The notes under the pieces are model-generated. The model saw only the letters and a program-made list of their open reading frames with translations, ran no database searches and had not been told where the DNA came from. A stretch of 64,000 nucleotides of DNA from Aplidium turbinatum. Taxonomy: Eukaryota > Chordata > Ascidiacea > Aplousobranchia > Polyclinidae. The position numbers and the translations under genes are program-made. The stretch lies in contig OU964918.1 of NCBI GenBank assembly GCA_918807975.1, forward strand, positions 33,712,477 through 33,776,476. The letters run 5' to 3'. Below are positions 22,304 to 64,000 of the stretch, in pieces. Numbering within the stretch: position 1 is the stretch's first letter; each line of letters begins with the position of its first letter.

Positions 22304-22309
22304 AATAAA
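22304..22309 (+). terminator. Polyadenylation signal AATAAA of the first SLCO gene
   Basis: Canonical hexamer 78 bases after the stop codon of the plus-strand SLCO gene. Confidence 0.6.
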
Positions 22310-23714
22310 ACAAAGTTTCACAAAGTAGTTATAGATTGGCCACTCAAGCCAACGGGTAAACCATACTTGAAAAAGATTGTCGTGAGTAGCTGATCCAAGG
22401 GAGTATTTGGTCACGTACCCACCAAAGAAAAATACTCAATAATTTTTCGCAATGTTTTTGCCATTCACTACTAATGTCATAACTCAAATTTACGGATAAA
22501 TCATATGAGATTAAACAAAACATGTACAATTATAACCGGGGAGAAAGCTTATGGTGAACACTCGAAAGGGTGTCTGTTACGCTCGGAGTAGCCTAACTAG
22601 CCTACTGTTTTGTCTTGGCGAGACAATGGTACGCAATGAAAGTGAACAGGAAAAATCATTTTCAGTATTTTGTCCATGGCTTAAAATCCTCATCACCGCT
22701 CCCCAGTCATTCGCATTGACCCGAATAAAAATAAATAAAAAAATAATGTAGATCATAAAGATTACGCCTTGGAAGTGATTATAACCTTTGAGAACGCCAA
22801 TTTATGAAGCAGTTTTACCGTAATAAGGACTTGACCGAGACTATAAATGATTACATAAGAATGAAGTTGTTGCCAAAACAGACTTCTTGACATTTGTAGT
22901 AAAGAAATCGACTGCAAAAATAAAGCATCAATCATTTTGCATTTATATTGCTGTACGGATTCACAAAAAAGCAAACATGAGTCAGCATGGAACGCCAATT
23001 CAAAACATTAAAATATTGGAGAATGTCACCATTCTTACCATTCAGGATTCTAACACATTTATGAATTTTGTCCGTTCATGACAAATAAAATTAATGTTTT
23101 AACGAAAAAAAAACAGTATTTCCACTTTTATACTTTGACCGAATTCAAATAGGTAACGTCCACTTGTCTCCAGTAGCTAGACTAACCTATTCACATACAG
23201 TTCCTATATTTTACATTACATTTTGTCTGTAACATGCAATTTTAGAAATTTATTGTAGCTAGACTAACCTATTCACATACAGTTCCTATATTTTACATTA
23301 CATTTTGTCTGTAACATGCAATTTTAGAAATTTATTGTAAAATGTTGTGTCACACCGCTTGCAGAAGGGACGTAAGTAAGTAACTTTAAATGTCTGTAAC
23401 CAGCATGGACAAGCTGAGAACTTGTTTCAACAGTAGTCATGACAAAAATGATGCTTAAGAATATTCTGAGAAATCTGACGACCACCAAGCAAAGTACCTT
23501 TGATTGCGCGAACAGCATCAACTGTTGCATATAATAAAAATCACTAAACCTTCAACAAGAAAGCGTAGATCGTCATCCGGTAAACATATTTGTGTTGACG
23601 CTCTATATTGTATTACACAAGAATGGATAGTTAATATTTATCCATTCTTGTGCTAATGTTACAACATTAATTAGATACTTCTCATTTTTTAAGCTTTGTC
23701 TATCATTTATCAGG
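22310..23714. other. Spacer between convergent SLCO genes
   Basis: The 3' ends of the two transporter genes face each other across about 1.5 kb. The spacer holds an 82-bp tandem duplication and otherwise only AT-rich sequence. TTTATT at 23249 and 23331 would read AATAAA on the minus strand and could serve the second gene's 3' end. No exon was seen. Confidence 0.5.
23173..23336. repeat. Perfect 82-bp tandem duplication
   Basis: 23173-23254 and 23255-23336 read identically, beginning GTAGCTAGACTAACC. No difference was seen between the copies. Each carries one minus-strand AATAAA. Confidence 0.9.
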
Positions 23715-26700
23715 CTATGATAAATCTAATGTAGTTTCTCCTGGTAATACAGCAACTTTGTTTGAACTTAAAGAATGATGCATGGCACTATCATACAATG
23801 TTCCTGCAGTCTTGTCTTCAGATTTGGACACTTCTGAGCAATTACTGTCACTATCGAAAGACATCGTTAAGTCAGGAATTGCTCCGGTAACAGGTTTATA
23901 TGTCAACATTGCTCCCAAAAACAAAAGTACATCAGTACATCCACAGTACATCCACAACCTAAACAAGAAAAATAAAGTTTCATGTGTAAAGATTTTATAA
24001 AAGTCTTTATCAATTGTTTAAAAATTAATATTACTTAAGAGACTTATGACTTGTTCATTTTACAACTCAACTAGTTTTAACTCTAAGATCGGATGATGCC
24101 AATGAAAACCAAATGGTTAAAAATATAAATAAATGTAATTACAGTTGCAGTTGAGTCAGGTACGGTACTCAAGAATGATGGAATAAGTTTTCGTCCATGG
24201 AAATTCACCGTAAAGTGACTTAAAAAAGGCCAAACACTGGAGCTTTGTGCTTATAACATAGCCTGTGGGTTTGACTGTACAGCACTACACCAAACTTACA
24301 AACTAAAAAAATCTATCAAACTTGGTTTTTACCACAAACTATTGGGGTAAATATCTGGCCTACAAATCTCCAACACAATTATAAACATGAAATCTTTTTT
24401 ATTAAAAAAATAAATGTTAATATATGATATACCGTCCATACATAAGCTAATTTATCAATTTCAGTTATTATTTGCTAAGTAATAACCTCTATAGCTTGTT
24501 TCACCCTTTTTTACTGGGGATCATCAGAAGGTCTTTACTCAAATAGAGTTAATAATATTGCAAATAATATATAATAATATACAAGTTAATTTACAGTACG
24601 TACCTTTCCAACAACGATAAACAGAAATATATATAAAGATAAGTTGACATTGCTGTAAGCAAGACATGCTCCTCTGACGCCACATTCTTGTGTCCATTGC
24701 ATACACGCAGCATCAAATATTGCCCCGACTATCAAGGGACCTGGTATTGTGCCCACGACTCTCGTGAATAAGATCTAAATAACGAGCATTTAAAAATTAA
24801 AACCGAAAATCAATGCAATGGGAATTTTGCTGTCCCAACTTGACTTCCTTGCAAATGATTCTAATTGTTGCCACCGATTTCTTGTCTAGTCATTATCAAT
24901 GCGACCGCACTGAGTTCCTTGCAAAACTTACTCTTTTCCCCAACTACGTTTTATTGCTCGAAATTTACGTTATATTGATTGCACGTTGGCCTGCATCTGA
25001 TCCATGCGTTCTGTATTGGTAAAACTGATATTTTATATTGTAGCATACTAACAATGCGCAGGCCTAGGCCTGCTCAATTTAAATGTACAATGACATGATT
25101 CCAATGTAGGTGAATTTTTTAGAGCAATGACACTGCCAAGTGAGCTAAAAAATTGTTTTACAGAAAAAATATTTTCATTTGATCTAATTGGATTTATGTT
25201 TGTTCACAAGATGCTTTGGATTCACTGGTTTTTTTATTAAAAGTGGCCATTTTGAAATGAGCAGGGCAATAAACATATTACTGCTATTACATGAGCTAAA
25301 AACAGAGAATATGAAAGATGACGTTATCTGGTTTGTCATGTCATAAAAAGGAAGCTCATGTACAACCAAACCCTTTTATATTGGATACAGATATTAAAAT
25401 TAAAAACATTTTTTATCAAATGTTTAAAATCCAAGTTTATAAGTCGTATTTGAACATAAGTGAAACATTGTTGTATTGTGTTTTGAGAAGCATCGTCTTT
25501 CGATTTTGTAGTTCTATTTTTATCTCAAAAACCTGTTGAAATAAGTGAAGTGTTCCATCCAATATACCTTTATGATTTGAAGTGCCATTATTCATAAATG
25601 TAAAGTGCAATCAAGTACGATATTATTTTAAAAATAATTAGCTACACGAGCATTTTATCACCTGTCAATCCAACCATGAATGGGCATAAAGAGATTAATT
25701 ACAAATTCGAAACACTTACCTACAGAACAAAAGCTCATTCTTTTATTGTTTAACAATTCACATGACTAAAGTAAAAAAAAAAACATTGGCAAGAGAGTTA
25801 CTCTTACTCATTCGAAGTTCAAGTATTAAAAGTATGTATAACATACTGTAAGTTAAATAGATTCCAGGTTCTCAATTTTGTGGGGCTATGGCCATGATAC
25901 AAACACATGTGCTAAAGTTCACAAACCTGCATGCCAATGGCGAAAGATCTTCGGTTGAATGCGACACATCGCAAAGATACTTGAAGGGCAGAAGCTTCAT
26001 TGAAAAAAGTTAAAAACATGAGAACAAAGTTGAAGAAACAAAACACGATGATCTCCCAACCAGAACTACATCTTTCATCCAAACAAGCTCCGCTGGTTGC
26101 TATGGCAGACACATTAGGAGGAATCGTTCCATCAGACGTCGCTCCTATGCATGAACAGTTGGAGTATACATCCTGCAAGGGAAAAGCACATAATGTATAC
26201 AAAGCCAGTTAGAATATGAACAATTTACTCTTCTTGCAGATTTGATAAATAAAGCAAACAAACATGAAGTAGGTTACTTTAGTAGCCTAGCAATGTGGCA
26301 AGTGTAGTTTTAAACTTTTAATACAAATCGTACATCAATGAAAACAGGGGTTGTTTTGATATTACTAAATGGAGATCTTTCTGTTGGACTACAAGCACTC
26401 TACAAACGTGTCTTTAGAATTAGTGAGTTTTTTTATAAATAAATCAAAGAATCGGCTTGGAAGCGTAATTTGCATTAAGTTTGGACAAAGCTGAACTTTT
26501 CTCTAATAGCCTACCTGGTTATTACTATTGCATCCAGCAAAGCATGGAGAAAAGTAGGTAAATCTATCACTTCCACACACCGGATTATAGACCCCTTCAC
26601 TACAACCGCAGTTAAAATTGCAATTTGCGGTAATTGATATTCCAGGTGGAGAATTGTCGTGGTAAGTAGTTGTCAGTCCAGCAAACACTGAGAATAAACG

Positions 26701-29700
26701 TTAATTGACAATAGAATAATATTGCGTGTCTTTTGTAGGTGAAACCGAAGTCACCATGGCTAAATTGAAGCAAGTGAACTGGTAATAAAACTGGGCTTTA
26801 ATTTAGTTGTAGGAATATTCATTACTGAACTAATTTTTTCATGTAGGCTAAAGTTTAGTGTCGCAGGTTTTTTTTTTGTTTGTGAGCACATGATTTGAAC
26901 CACAAAAAGCATAGGTCTATTATAAAGCTTCTTGACAATGAAGTCTTGAGTTTAGGAACCACTGTAGACCTACTCAAGTTACAAGAGATTTGTGGACAAA
27001 AATGAAAATAAAATTATAGATAAAGTCATTTCAAATCATGTTGGGCAATATTGTATGTATTAATGTGACAAAATATTTTTTATGAAACAAACTCTTTAAC
27101 AGAAAGATGCTTTTACCATTGTGCTACACAATTTTACAAATACCTCTAAATTTCCAATTTCTGACTTCAGTATAATACTTAAATTTATTTCTTTAAATTC
27201 AACATGGCTCTTTACTTTAGCAAAACAAAAATGACTAACATGGCTGGCTGCATTTTATCAGATAGCAGCAACAGCAGAAACACGCTAATATCGGAGCAAT
27301 GTATGACATGTGCAACATTTTCTTGACGCCAAAATCGAATCTGGCGATTAAGGCTCCTCCCACCAACTGACCACCAGCTCCTCCCAGGATGGCCATCAAG
27401 CCTGCAGACAAGAAAATAGTTGAGCACTTGATGACCTTTCAGAGGTTTTCACAAATACCAATTCAAATTGCTTCCTACTTTTTAATCTCTCACTCATCAA
27501 CTCAAGCTTGGTGTAGGCTTTATCCTTTGCCATGAATTGTTTACCCAATACAGACACAGTGCAATACATTGAAAGGATTGATGCTATTTTATCGCTGAAT
27601 GAAATTTGTTGCAAATAAGCTACTAAATAATCTACAACTCAGCACCATTCGGACACTAATTCGGCCTTATGAGATCAACAATCAGATTCAGCAAACAAAT
27701 TCTAGATTCGAAGTAAAAAGTTTCAAATCAAATGCGGGATATCGTGACTGATAATAATTAATAAGGTCTGCCCTCACCAAAATATGTTCCTGCGTCACTT
27801 GCATCAATTCCGAATTGCGTTTCAACGTATTTTGCTCCGAAAGTCGTCATTCCGCTGATTAGAAATGAGTCCACTGCGATGCCAAGGGAGAGAAAAACAA
27901 AAGTCGGGTTTCGAAGCAAGATGAGAACACACTTTGGGAAATCGCTGATTCTAAACAAAAATTCCATTGTAGACATATAAGGATAACGATACTTATGAGA
28001 AGTCAATCCGCATTTAGAAATGAAACCTACAAATTAGTGTTGTACTATTATACATCGTGGTATAGTTTCGTCACAGAAGCTGAAAGAAACGACCAAGCGG
28101 CAATGGGTTGATTCGATAAATTGAGTAAAGCTGTTTTAGACAGTTACAGTAGACAGTTAAATACGCATTCAACTATCTCCATTTTACAACAAAACAGCTT
28201 TACTGAATTTATTGAATTAACCCATTAGACTTTAGAGCTTGGCAGCTCCTTCTGATTTTGCGACACGAAACTAATCACAATATTATGCCACAACATTTTT
28301 GCAGCTAAAGAACGACTCATTGCATTTGTATGGGTTATTAGAGTCAAACTCAATACAATATTACTGTCTCAAAAACAGTTATTGTCAATCTGTGTGTTTT
28401 TAAAATCTTAGGTCTAACACGACAGAATATATATACTCTTGAATTACTTCTTTCCAAATTCTTCATCTTTGTGATCTTCTTTTGAGGACACGTGAACTTC
28501 TTTTTCTCGTCCATAGCGATGCTTTTCAGTTCCATGAATTTTACGGGGTAGCATGAGAATAGGAAACGACGCGATGACGCCGACAATCCCGATGATTAAC
28601 GAGCCAATCCACCAAGCGCCGATCCAGAAGTCATTTGATTCGTCAATTGTTACCCTAAAATCCGCATATCTTTAAATACGAGCAACCAAATGCAAGCAAA
28701 ACAAGATTTGAAACTCAGTAGGTTGTCATGGAAAATCTTACGTTTCAGTTGGATACGTGTATTCTTTTAACATGGCAGCTCCAACTAAAAATCCAACTCC
28801 AGGCCCAACAATTGACATTGAAATTAACACAGCTGGAAAAATAAATTGTTGAAAGTAGATCGTAAAAAATATATACTGTATTAAAATAAAATTTATTGCT
28901 TTGTGGCCGAAAAGCGAAACAGACCAGTTGCAGGAAACATAAAATATGGTCAATTTAAGTATGGTCATTGGTCAGCTTCCTTATAAACAATCAACAAATT
29001 TTTTCGGTGGTTCATTTTATAAATTTTAATAAATATTGCCAGAAAAACAAATTCTCTAATATTTTTTGTTCACATGTCTTTAGCCTATGGACTCCATAGC
29101 AGTGAGATATCAAGATTGGAAACCAATGAATACGAAAGTATTTACGACTTAGATAGAGATAAATGTGTTTACTAGGATTTCTTACAAAATTAAAAATCAA
29201 ATTGACTCACCATTGTAAAACGATGAATAGCGTTGCTTAACATTTTCATCTATGTAGGTTATGCTGAGAGAATATAATGGGGATGCCCCTGCACCTGCTA
29301 GTAGTAGAGCTCCGTAAAACACGAATCTAAAAAAAATAATCAGGTTTGTGAGAAATGCACAAAATGTGCGGGGAATGAGATCAAAAATATAAGCGAGGGC
29401 ATAGCCATGGCGAGGGCTGCAAAAACTTGTTTATGGTTTTACTTATTAACTTCCATCAATTGCTATTTCATGTTACCGTTTTAAAGGAGCGCAGCATCAA
29501 AGCGAACATCTACAAATATTTGTTCAAAGAGCTGAGTGGATGTCTAGTGAAGTTATCAATCACATTGCCCGAACAGCTACAATAGATTAATCGCTAACTA
29601 TTTATTATTTTAAAAAACAAAAAATATTTTAGCCTACTACTGTATATTTTTATGACGTTAAGCTGTTATTATGTGTGAAACAAGAACGAATCTATCACAA

Positions 29701-30216
29701 GGAACAAACCTGAAATTCTTAAGCACTGACAATGTGCACAGTTCTGTTGATGCATCTCCACACAAATTTAACTCATTGACAAATGTATAATAAGGAGCTG
29801 TAAAATGAGGCAGTGCGAACACTATTCCTGACATGCCAATGAGCACCATTCCCCAGCCTATCCATAACGGCTTGTGTCCATGGCCTCCGAAGTAAGCAAC
29901 AAACAAAATTGTGAGAGATCCTGCTATTTCGTAGCAGCTGGAAATCAGCCCTGATTCTGTACTTGTTAATTCAAATCTAAAAACATAGCAATGTATTATT
30001 GGAAATAAAATGCTCCAACAAGTTTGCTTTGTCGGTGATGAAACTTAGCACATGGTGCAATTCAACTGGTATAGACAAACTGACCTTTTTTCTAAAGTGC
30101 TGATCACAACAGGAGTGTGTCCATTAACGATAAATCCTTGTACAACTGCTCCAAGACTGAGGAAAACCAAAGCCCAGCGTGGGGTTGCAAAACCTTGGCA
30201 GCAAGAGGCTTGACAC
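23715..30216 (-). CDS. Solute carrier organic anion transporter (SLCO/OATP), second paralogue
   Basis: Second OATP-type carrier, inverted relative to the first. Exons on the minus strand: 30085-30216, 29710-29976, 29211-29326, 28742-28832, 28448-28654, 27778-27950, 27240-27401, 26515-26687, 25927-26172, 24604-24774, 23715-23958. Exon order, most lengths (132, 267, 116, 91, 207, 173, 162 and 171 bases are shared) and intron phases match the plus-strand gene. Features include RWALVFLSLGAVVQG (TM1), IVGPGVGFLVGA (TM5), FWIGAWWIG (TM6), Kazal-like VYNPVCGSD and SPCFAGC, and TM10 NFVLMFLTFFNEAS. The ATG exon was not found. The last exon is in the wrong phase: the open frame with VLLFLGAMLTYKP needs one base fewer after the acceptor, and an 11-bp direct repeat sits there. 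Read literally, TM12 would be lost. Confidence 0.9.
23938..23958 (-). repeat. 11-bp tandem duplication at the start of the last SLCO2 exon
   Basis: On the minus strand GTGGATGTACT occurs twice in a row, followed by a third partial copy GATGTACT, just after the TTTAG acceptor. The duplication coincides with the unexplained frame problem of this exon. Confidence 0.8.
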
Positions 30217-31756
30217 CTAAACAAATAAAACTATCTGACCTTCTGACCAATTACAAGAATTAGTAAGACATTTTAATTAGATGCTTAAATATACCATATT
30301 AATAGGCCTACCTAGAGGCTACTTGGACGTAACATGGGCGTAAACAACAAATCTCCCATGGACTGAGTAGATGCAATCTTTGAGAAGATTTTAAAAACTC
30401 TTATGATGATATTAATAAAGATAACCACTTGATACTAAATAACGTTATTCAATCTTTTGTCACCAAAATTTTAAAGTTTCTAATCCAGTCAGTGCATAAA
30501 ACGTTTTTGTGTTGATTGTTCTACTTCGTAACAAATTCTAACTCAGCTAACGCTGTATGACAAACAACAGCACCGATGCCAGCTACAAAGATGAGTAGAA
30601 AAGATTAATACGACGCTCGAAGGGCTGCCGGTTTGAGACAGCGAATAGGCATGCGGCTGTGCCTTTGGCAGGACATGTAATAGCATGCCTGAAGGTGGAC
30701 ACAAAAATTTAACATCCTTGCTTTCTCGTTGACTTAATCTCGAACCTTCAAACCACCCGATGGAAGCCAGCTCTGCTGAAAATTATCTCCGGGCTCCGGC
30801 GCTTTGGGTGCTATAAAAATACAAATCAAAAAAGCAACAGCACCTTGCTGTTCACTACACCAGTGCTACTCAAACTTTATAGTCCTAATACACTATATTA
30901 TACCGGCAGAGATTTTATTGTCATTCAGCGTAGTAGGCTACAGGTCAACATTTCTCACAACACAAAAAACTCCAATTTTGGTTTTACATGTCTACAATGA
31001 GCAAATTTAAAAACCGTCCTTCACTAATATTTCATCAACGCTGTGTGATTTTCGAGCTTTTGCAATCCTTAGCGCTACTTCATGGGATGCACTTAGAGCT
31101 TTTATATTTATATGAGAGTGTCTATACATCTGTTTTTGTGTTGCTTTTAATTTATTTCGTTTTCCCTTTCAAAAAAATTTTTGGCTTAATTTTAATTTCA
31201 TGTTTTGAGTGTACCGCAAGAGCTTTGTTTAGATGTGATGTTTCATAGAGTTATTGCTGACTCCAACTCCACAGACGACATATTGTGGTTTCGGCACAAT
31301 AGCATCATCTGTTGCCATAAAGCCAAATACTATTGTAGGCCTAAATAAGATGTATCGCATTGTCGAAAAAAACTTGAACGGTTTTTTTACCGCCGACGCT
31401 TTGTCACTTCCAATATCACTTTTATCGGAATGTATGAGACCTGAAAGTGATTGTTTATTACTGCAGCCTATTTGTGCAGCCTACATGTCCGTGTGACCAC
31501 GTGAATCCATTTGAAAATTTAAGCTATAAGCTGTATATCTGTATATGTATATATATCTGTAGGCCCCTATCTGTATAAGTGTATATCGCTTTCAGCAAAA
31601 AAAGTTCGAAAAATACCCCGCAAAAGAAAAACAACCTGAGCTTGGTAAAAAACACATGCTAATCAACACAAAACTTTATTCAATGAATTATTTTAAAACT
31701 AATCGCGTTCTGGCAGTCCAGTGCTTGCATACCAGCATCAGTATGCTTAAAACAGT

Positions 31757-31809
31757 TAGCTCAGTGGTTACGTGCCCGCCTCAAGATCACGTGGCGCTGG
31801 TTCGACTCT
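31757..31809 (+). repeat. tRNA-like promoter sequence, probably a tRNA-derived SINE head
   Basis: TAGCTCAGTGG (31757-31767) fits the RNA polymerase III A box and GGTTCGACTCT (31799-31809) the B box, at tRNA-like spacing. The anticodon and acceptor stems do not fold convincingly, so a working tRNA gene is unlikely. A SINE body may follow, but its end was not found. Confidence 0.45.
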
Positions 31810-33285
31810 CGGGGTGTGCGCTTGAGCAACGCATTTCAGGACTGCTCTCCATTCAGCGGCACTTAATAGATGGAACAATTCTCCGGCAACAACACTTGAA
31901 CAATCGGAAACTTCACTCTGCCAATCTCAGTAACCGGCCATGCGTCAAGAGCCTCTACAAGTATGCGAACCTACCAGGAATAACCTATTAAGGCTTTGTC
32001 AGTCCGAGCATAGAGATTCAAAACCAACCAACAGTTTGAGTAGCACTGCACTACACGAAGACGTTAGAATTGCAGATGTTTGCATTCTTCGGAAATGCAG
32101 AGATTTATTGATGAAACTTGTTAACTTGGGCATGACTTTTGAAACTTATTCAGCTATTCTGTGTATTTTGTACTTTCAGTACTTTATTTTTGATTTGTGC
32201 TGTCACCCTAGTGCCGTTCTGAGTATTCAATATGTCTTTGTTCTGCAGCAGGGTTTACTCTCTTTTGTTTTCTATACAGGCCAAGAGAAAAGTTTTAAAA
32301 TGTTTGAACATTCATTTTTACAAAAACTTTGCAATGCATACAGTTTTATGCCACTGAGACATCAAATTATTCTTCCTGTGTTACACCTACCTTTGAATTT
32401 TACACGACCCAAATCCAATTTCAAAGCCACAAGTTTCTTCAACGGTGACGTCATCAATCTCGGAGGCTTCTGCTTTTGCAGCAGGGTGTCTCATTTTCTT
32501 CACAATAAAAACTCTTTTCTACTAAACTCTGCAGCTAAAAAATATATAAAACGTCCTTATTCGCTGCATTGCAAACTTGCAAAGAATTGAAATAATTTCC
32601 TAATTCTTCGCCCACCAAGTTCGGTCTCATGATGCAAGAGCTGTAGGCTACAATTTCAAAGCCACTGTGACGTACACTACAGCAGCGGATATCCCAGCTG
32701 CCAAAGTTGCGTAGCTCAAAAAGCGTTCAACAAACGTTTGAACAACCTTTCTATCCAGTAATCAATCCTCACAAAGAACTGTCTTTTCGAAATAAACTCG
32801 TAGATGTGTTATTTCAACAATTGAAATAATGTATTGAATCATACGCACATTTCAATTTCAAAGAAGGTAGCGATATCAAATATCTTTTGAAATGATTCCA
32901 TGCTTCTATTTAAGCGATACTTAAAGTACCATCATGTCATGGTAAAACAAAGCTTGCCATCATCCCTGTGTCAGCGCTAATCGATTGCTGGTTCTTCAAA
33001 GCAGACATTTCCTGACGATGATTCAATATTACGATTTGTTGATTTGCTGCAGATATAAATGTTTTATTGGTGGCTACGAAAGCAGGATACTTTTTAATTG
33101 GGTGTTGAGTCATTATTCAATTGCGAATCTTTCACTTTGCTGATGTCCCTGCTGGTGCTAGAAGTACAGTAGGCTTATTTTGTAGGTTTGTATCAACCGT
33201 GGAACAGCTACAAAGTAGGTTTGTGACTCATATTGCCGACAGCCCGACAACGTTTCGCAAAACGTAGGCTACGAGAAAATCTGCG

Positions 33286-33370
33286 ATTTTGCGATATCTT
33301 TCTCCTTGTCACACTCAGTCACAAGTTGCGGATGGTGCCATCCTCCATTTGTGCATATTGGAGCGAAACT
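33286..33370 (-). mobile_element. Short jockey-like LINE scrap
   Basis: The wording GCGATATCTTTCTCCTTGTC and GTGCATATTGGAGCGAAAC closely matches 8190-8262 in the LINE fragment there (Cys/His block). It is about 85 bp with no intact frame. Confidence 0.7.
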
Positions 33371-34483
33371 TAGACGCTACTGCGTCATACCGCAGTTGAG
33401 CAGTCCCAAACATTGCAAGTTAAGTGTTTTAAAATGACTCACTGCCCACCAAAATCGCGCAGAAAACTGGTAAACAGCGAACCCTCTTTGAAACAGTGCA
33501 GCTCTTTCTGAAAGTATTTCGTCACGAGCCTTTTTAAACGCAAAATTATCAACATCACATTGTCTGACTTTTCAAAAATGGATCATGAGTGAAGCTTATT
33601 TCTAGCTTTAGCCCCACATACATAAAGTCCAATATCCGAGAGAGCATGCCGCTTCGAATAGTGACATAGCTTATCAGATAAACAGTCACACTTATGTCCC
33701 TTGCGTCGTAATAATACTGTTGTGATGTGGCTACAAAGTTAAAGGCTCGGCTTCCATCGTAGTTACGCATACATCTCAGATGCTGGACAAGCTAATAGCT
33801 ATCGCAGGATAAGTAACAAAACCAGTTTGAACTCCATAGGCTATTTTCTTACTGAAGTATGCAAAAAAAAAACTAACCAATGCTTCGTTTTAGCAGCAAC
33901 ACAGAAAGTTGGCCACATATGGTCTTTTTCCACAAGCTTAATTGTATCTTCAAGTATGTTAAAAATCAAATTTTGATCTGTTCCGGTACCTCTGCGGTGG
34001 TACTTGTCACCGTTGGGACAAGTTAACCTACAAGTATGGAGAGCAGAACATAAATCTATTAAGCGCAGATGAGACAACCGCACCCTTCTGCCGTAACACA
34101 AGCAAAGTATTTTCTGTACAAAACACATTTTATTACTGCTACGATTTCCCGTATATTCACAGGGCAGTTCAACTTGATGGTAAAAACGTCGAAAAACCAT
34201 AAAACTTTATGAATATGATTTCAGTTTAGCTTGGGTCGCTCGCTAAGGATTCCGGCCTGAACCAGTCTCGCTCGCATGTGACTTCAGTTCAATCCACCTC
34301 AAACGATGACAAAAAAATTCGTTAGTCCGTTTTTCTTAATTCATGTTCTATACAGCGAGATGAAACAAAATTGCCCAAAGTAATTAACAGTCTTTCAAAT
34401 CGAGAAGCGTACACGTTCGTTCTGTCTATCATCTGTACACTAGCCATTGCGCGGCGGGTCGTATCCAGCAGAAGAGAAAGCGC

Positions 34484-64000
<29,517 letters not shown>

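Larger units (their letters stand above)
30217..34483. other. 4.3-kb intergenic region between SLCO2 and PRPF8
   Basis: It contains the unidentified 5' part of the second SLCO gene, a tRNA-like sequence (31757) and a LINE scrap (33286). The largest open frame, 216 codons at 31940-32590 (+), has a Phe/Leu/Ser-rich composition and no domain I recognise, and is probably chance. A 119-codon minus frame at 33841-34200 is likewise unrecognised. TTTATT at 34128 reads AATAAA on the minus strand, 350 bases past the PRPF8 stop, and may be its polyadenylation signal. Confidence 0.5.

Noticed and set aside
31750-31830. Functional tRNA gene
   Set aside because: The A and B boxes are present but the stems do not pair well enough for a cloverleaf.
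31940-32590. 216-codon plus-strand frame as a gene
   Set aside because: No recognisable domain, a low-complexity Phe/Leu/Ser composition, and no evidence of splicing or repeats. Kept only as an intergenic note.
33841-34200. 119-codon minus-strand frame just past PRPF8
   Set aside because: No family resemblance and no exon signals, and it lies in the likely 3' flank of PRPF8.

Overview
This is animal nuclear DNA: AT-rich, with split genes, GT-AG introns (plus two GC-AG ones) and many DNA transposons and LINE remnants. Three protein genes of animal type are present. The mix of hAT, Harbinger-like and jockey-like/RTE-like elements, the compact 43-exon PRPF8 and the invertebrate-type organic-anion transporters suggest a marine invertebrate. 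An ascidian is my best guess, but no single feature proves it.

Layout. 1-7.1 kb is intergenic or 5' flank, filled with hAT, fold-back, RTE-type LINE and tandem-repeat debris. 7.2-22.2 kb (+) holds an SLCO/OATP transporter in 11 recognised exons; its introns carry hAT, Harbinger-like and several antisense LINE copies. 23.7-30.2 kb (-) holds a second SLCO paralogue with matching intron positions, placed tail to tail with the first. 30.2-34.5 kb is intergenic, with a tRNA-like sequence and a short LINE scrap. 34.5-64.0 kb (-) holds almost all of PRPF8, the U5 snRNP scaffold at the spliceosome core. Forty-three exons are legible and only the extreme N-terminus lies beyond base 64000. Its 3' three quarters (34.5-52.6 kb) are nearly transposon-free. 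Introns 1 and 2 have swollen to 6.5 and 3.7 kb with hAT, MITE, mariner, LINE and Mutator-like insertions.

The two transporters are a local inverted duplicate pair: 12-TM plasma-membrane carriers with a Kazal-like extracellular loop. PRPF8 is functionally unrelated to them. I found no operon, CRISPR array or obviously new multi-gene system. The most unusual items are a palindromic composite hAT 27 bp from a PRPF8 splice acceptor, a scattered TAGGC(C)TA motif that also breaks a LINE frame, a divergent Brr2-contacting tail in PRPF8, an out-of-frame terminal exon in the second transporter, and a fragment of an uncharacterised repeated protein family. Exon ends were read by eye. Most pass frame checks, but some could be off by one base.
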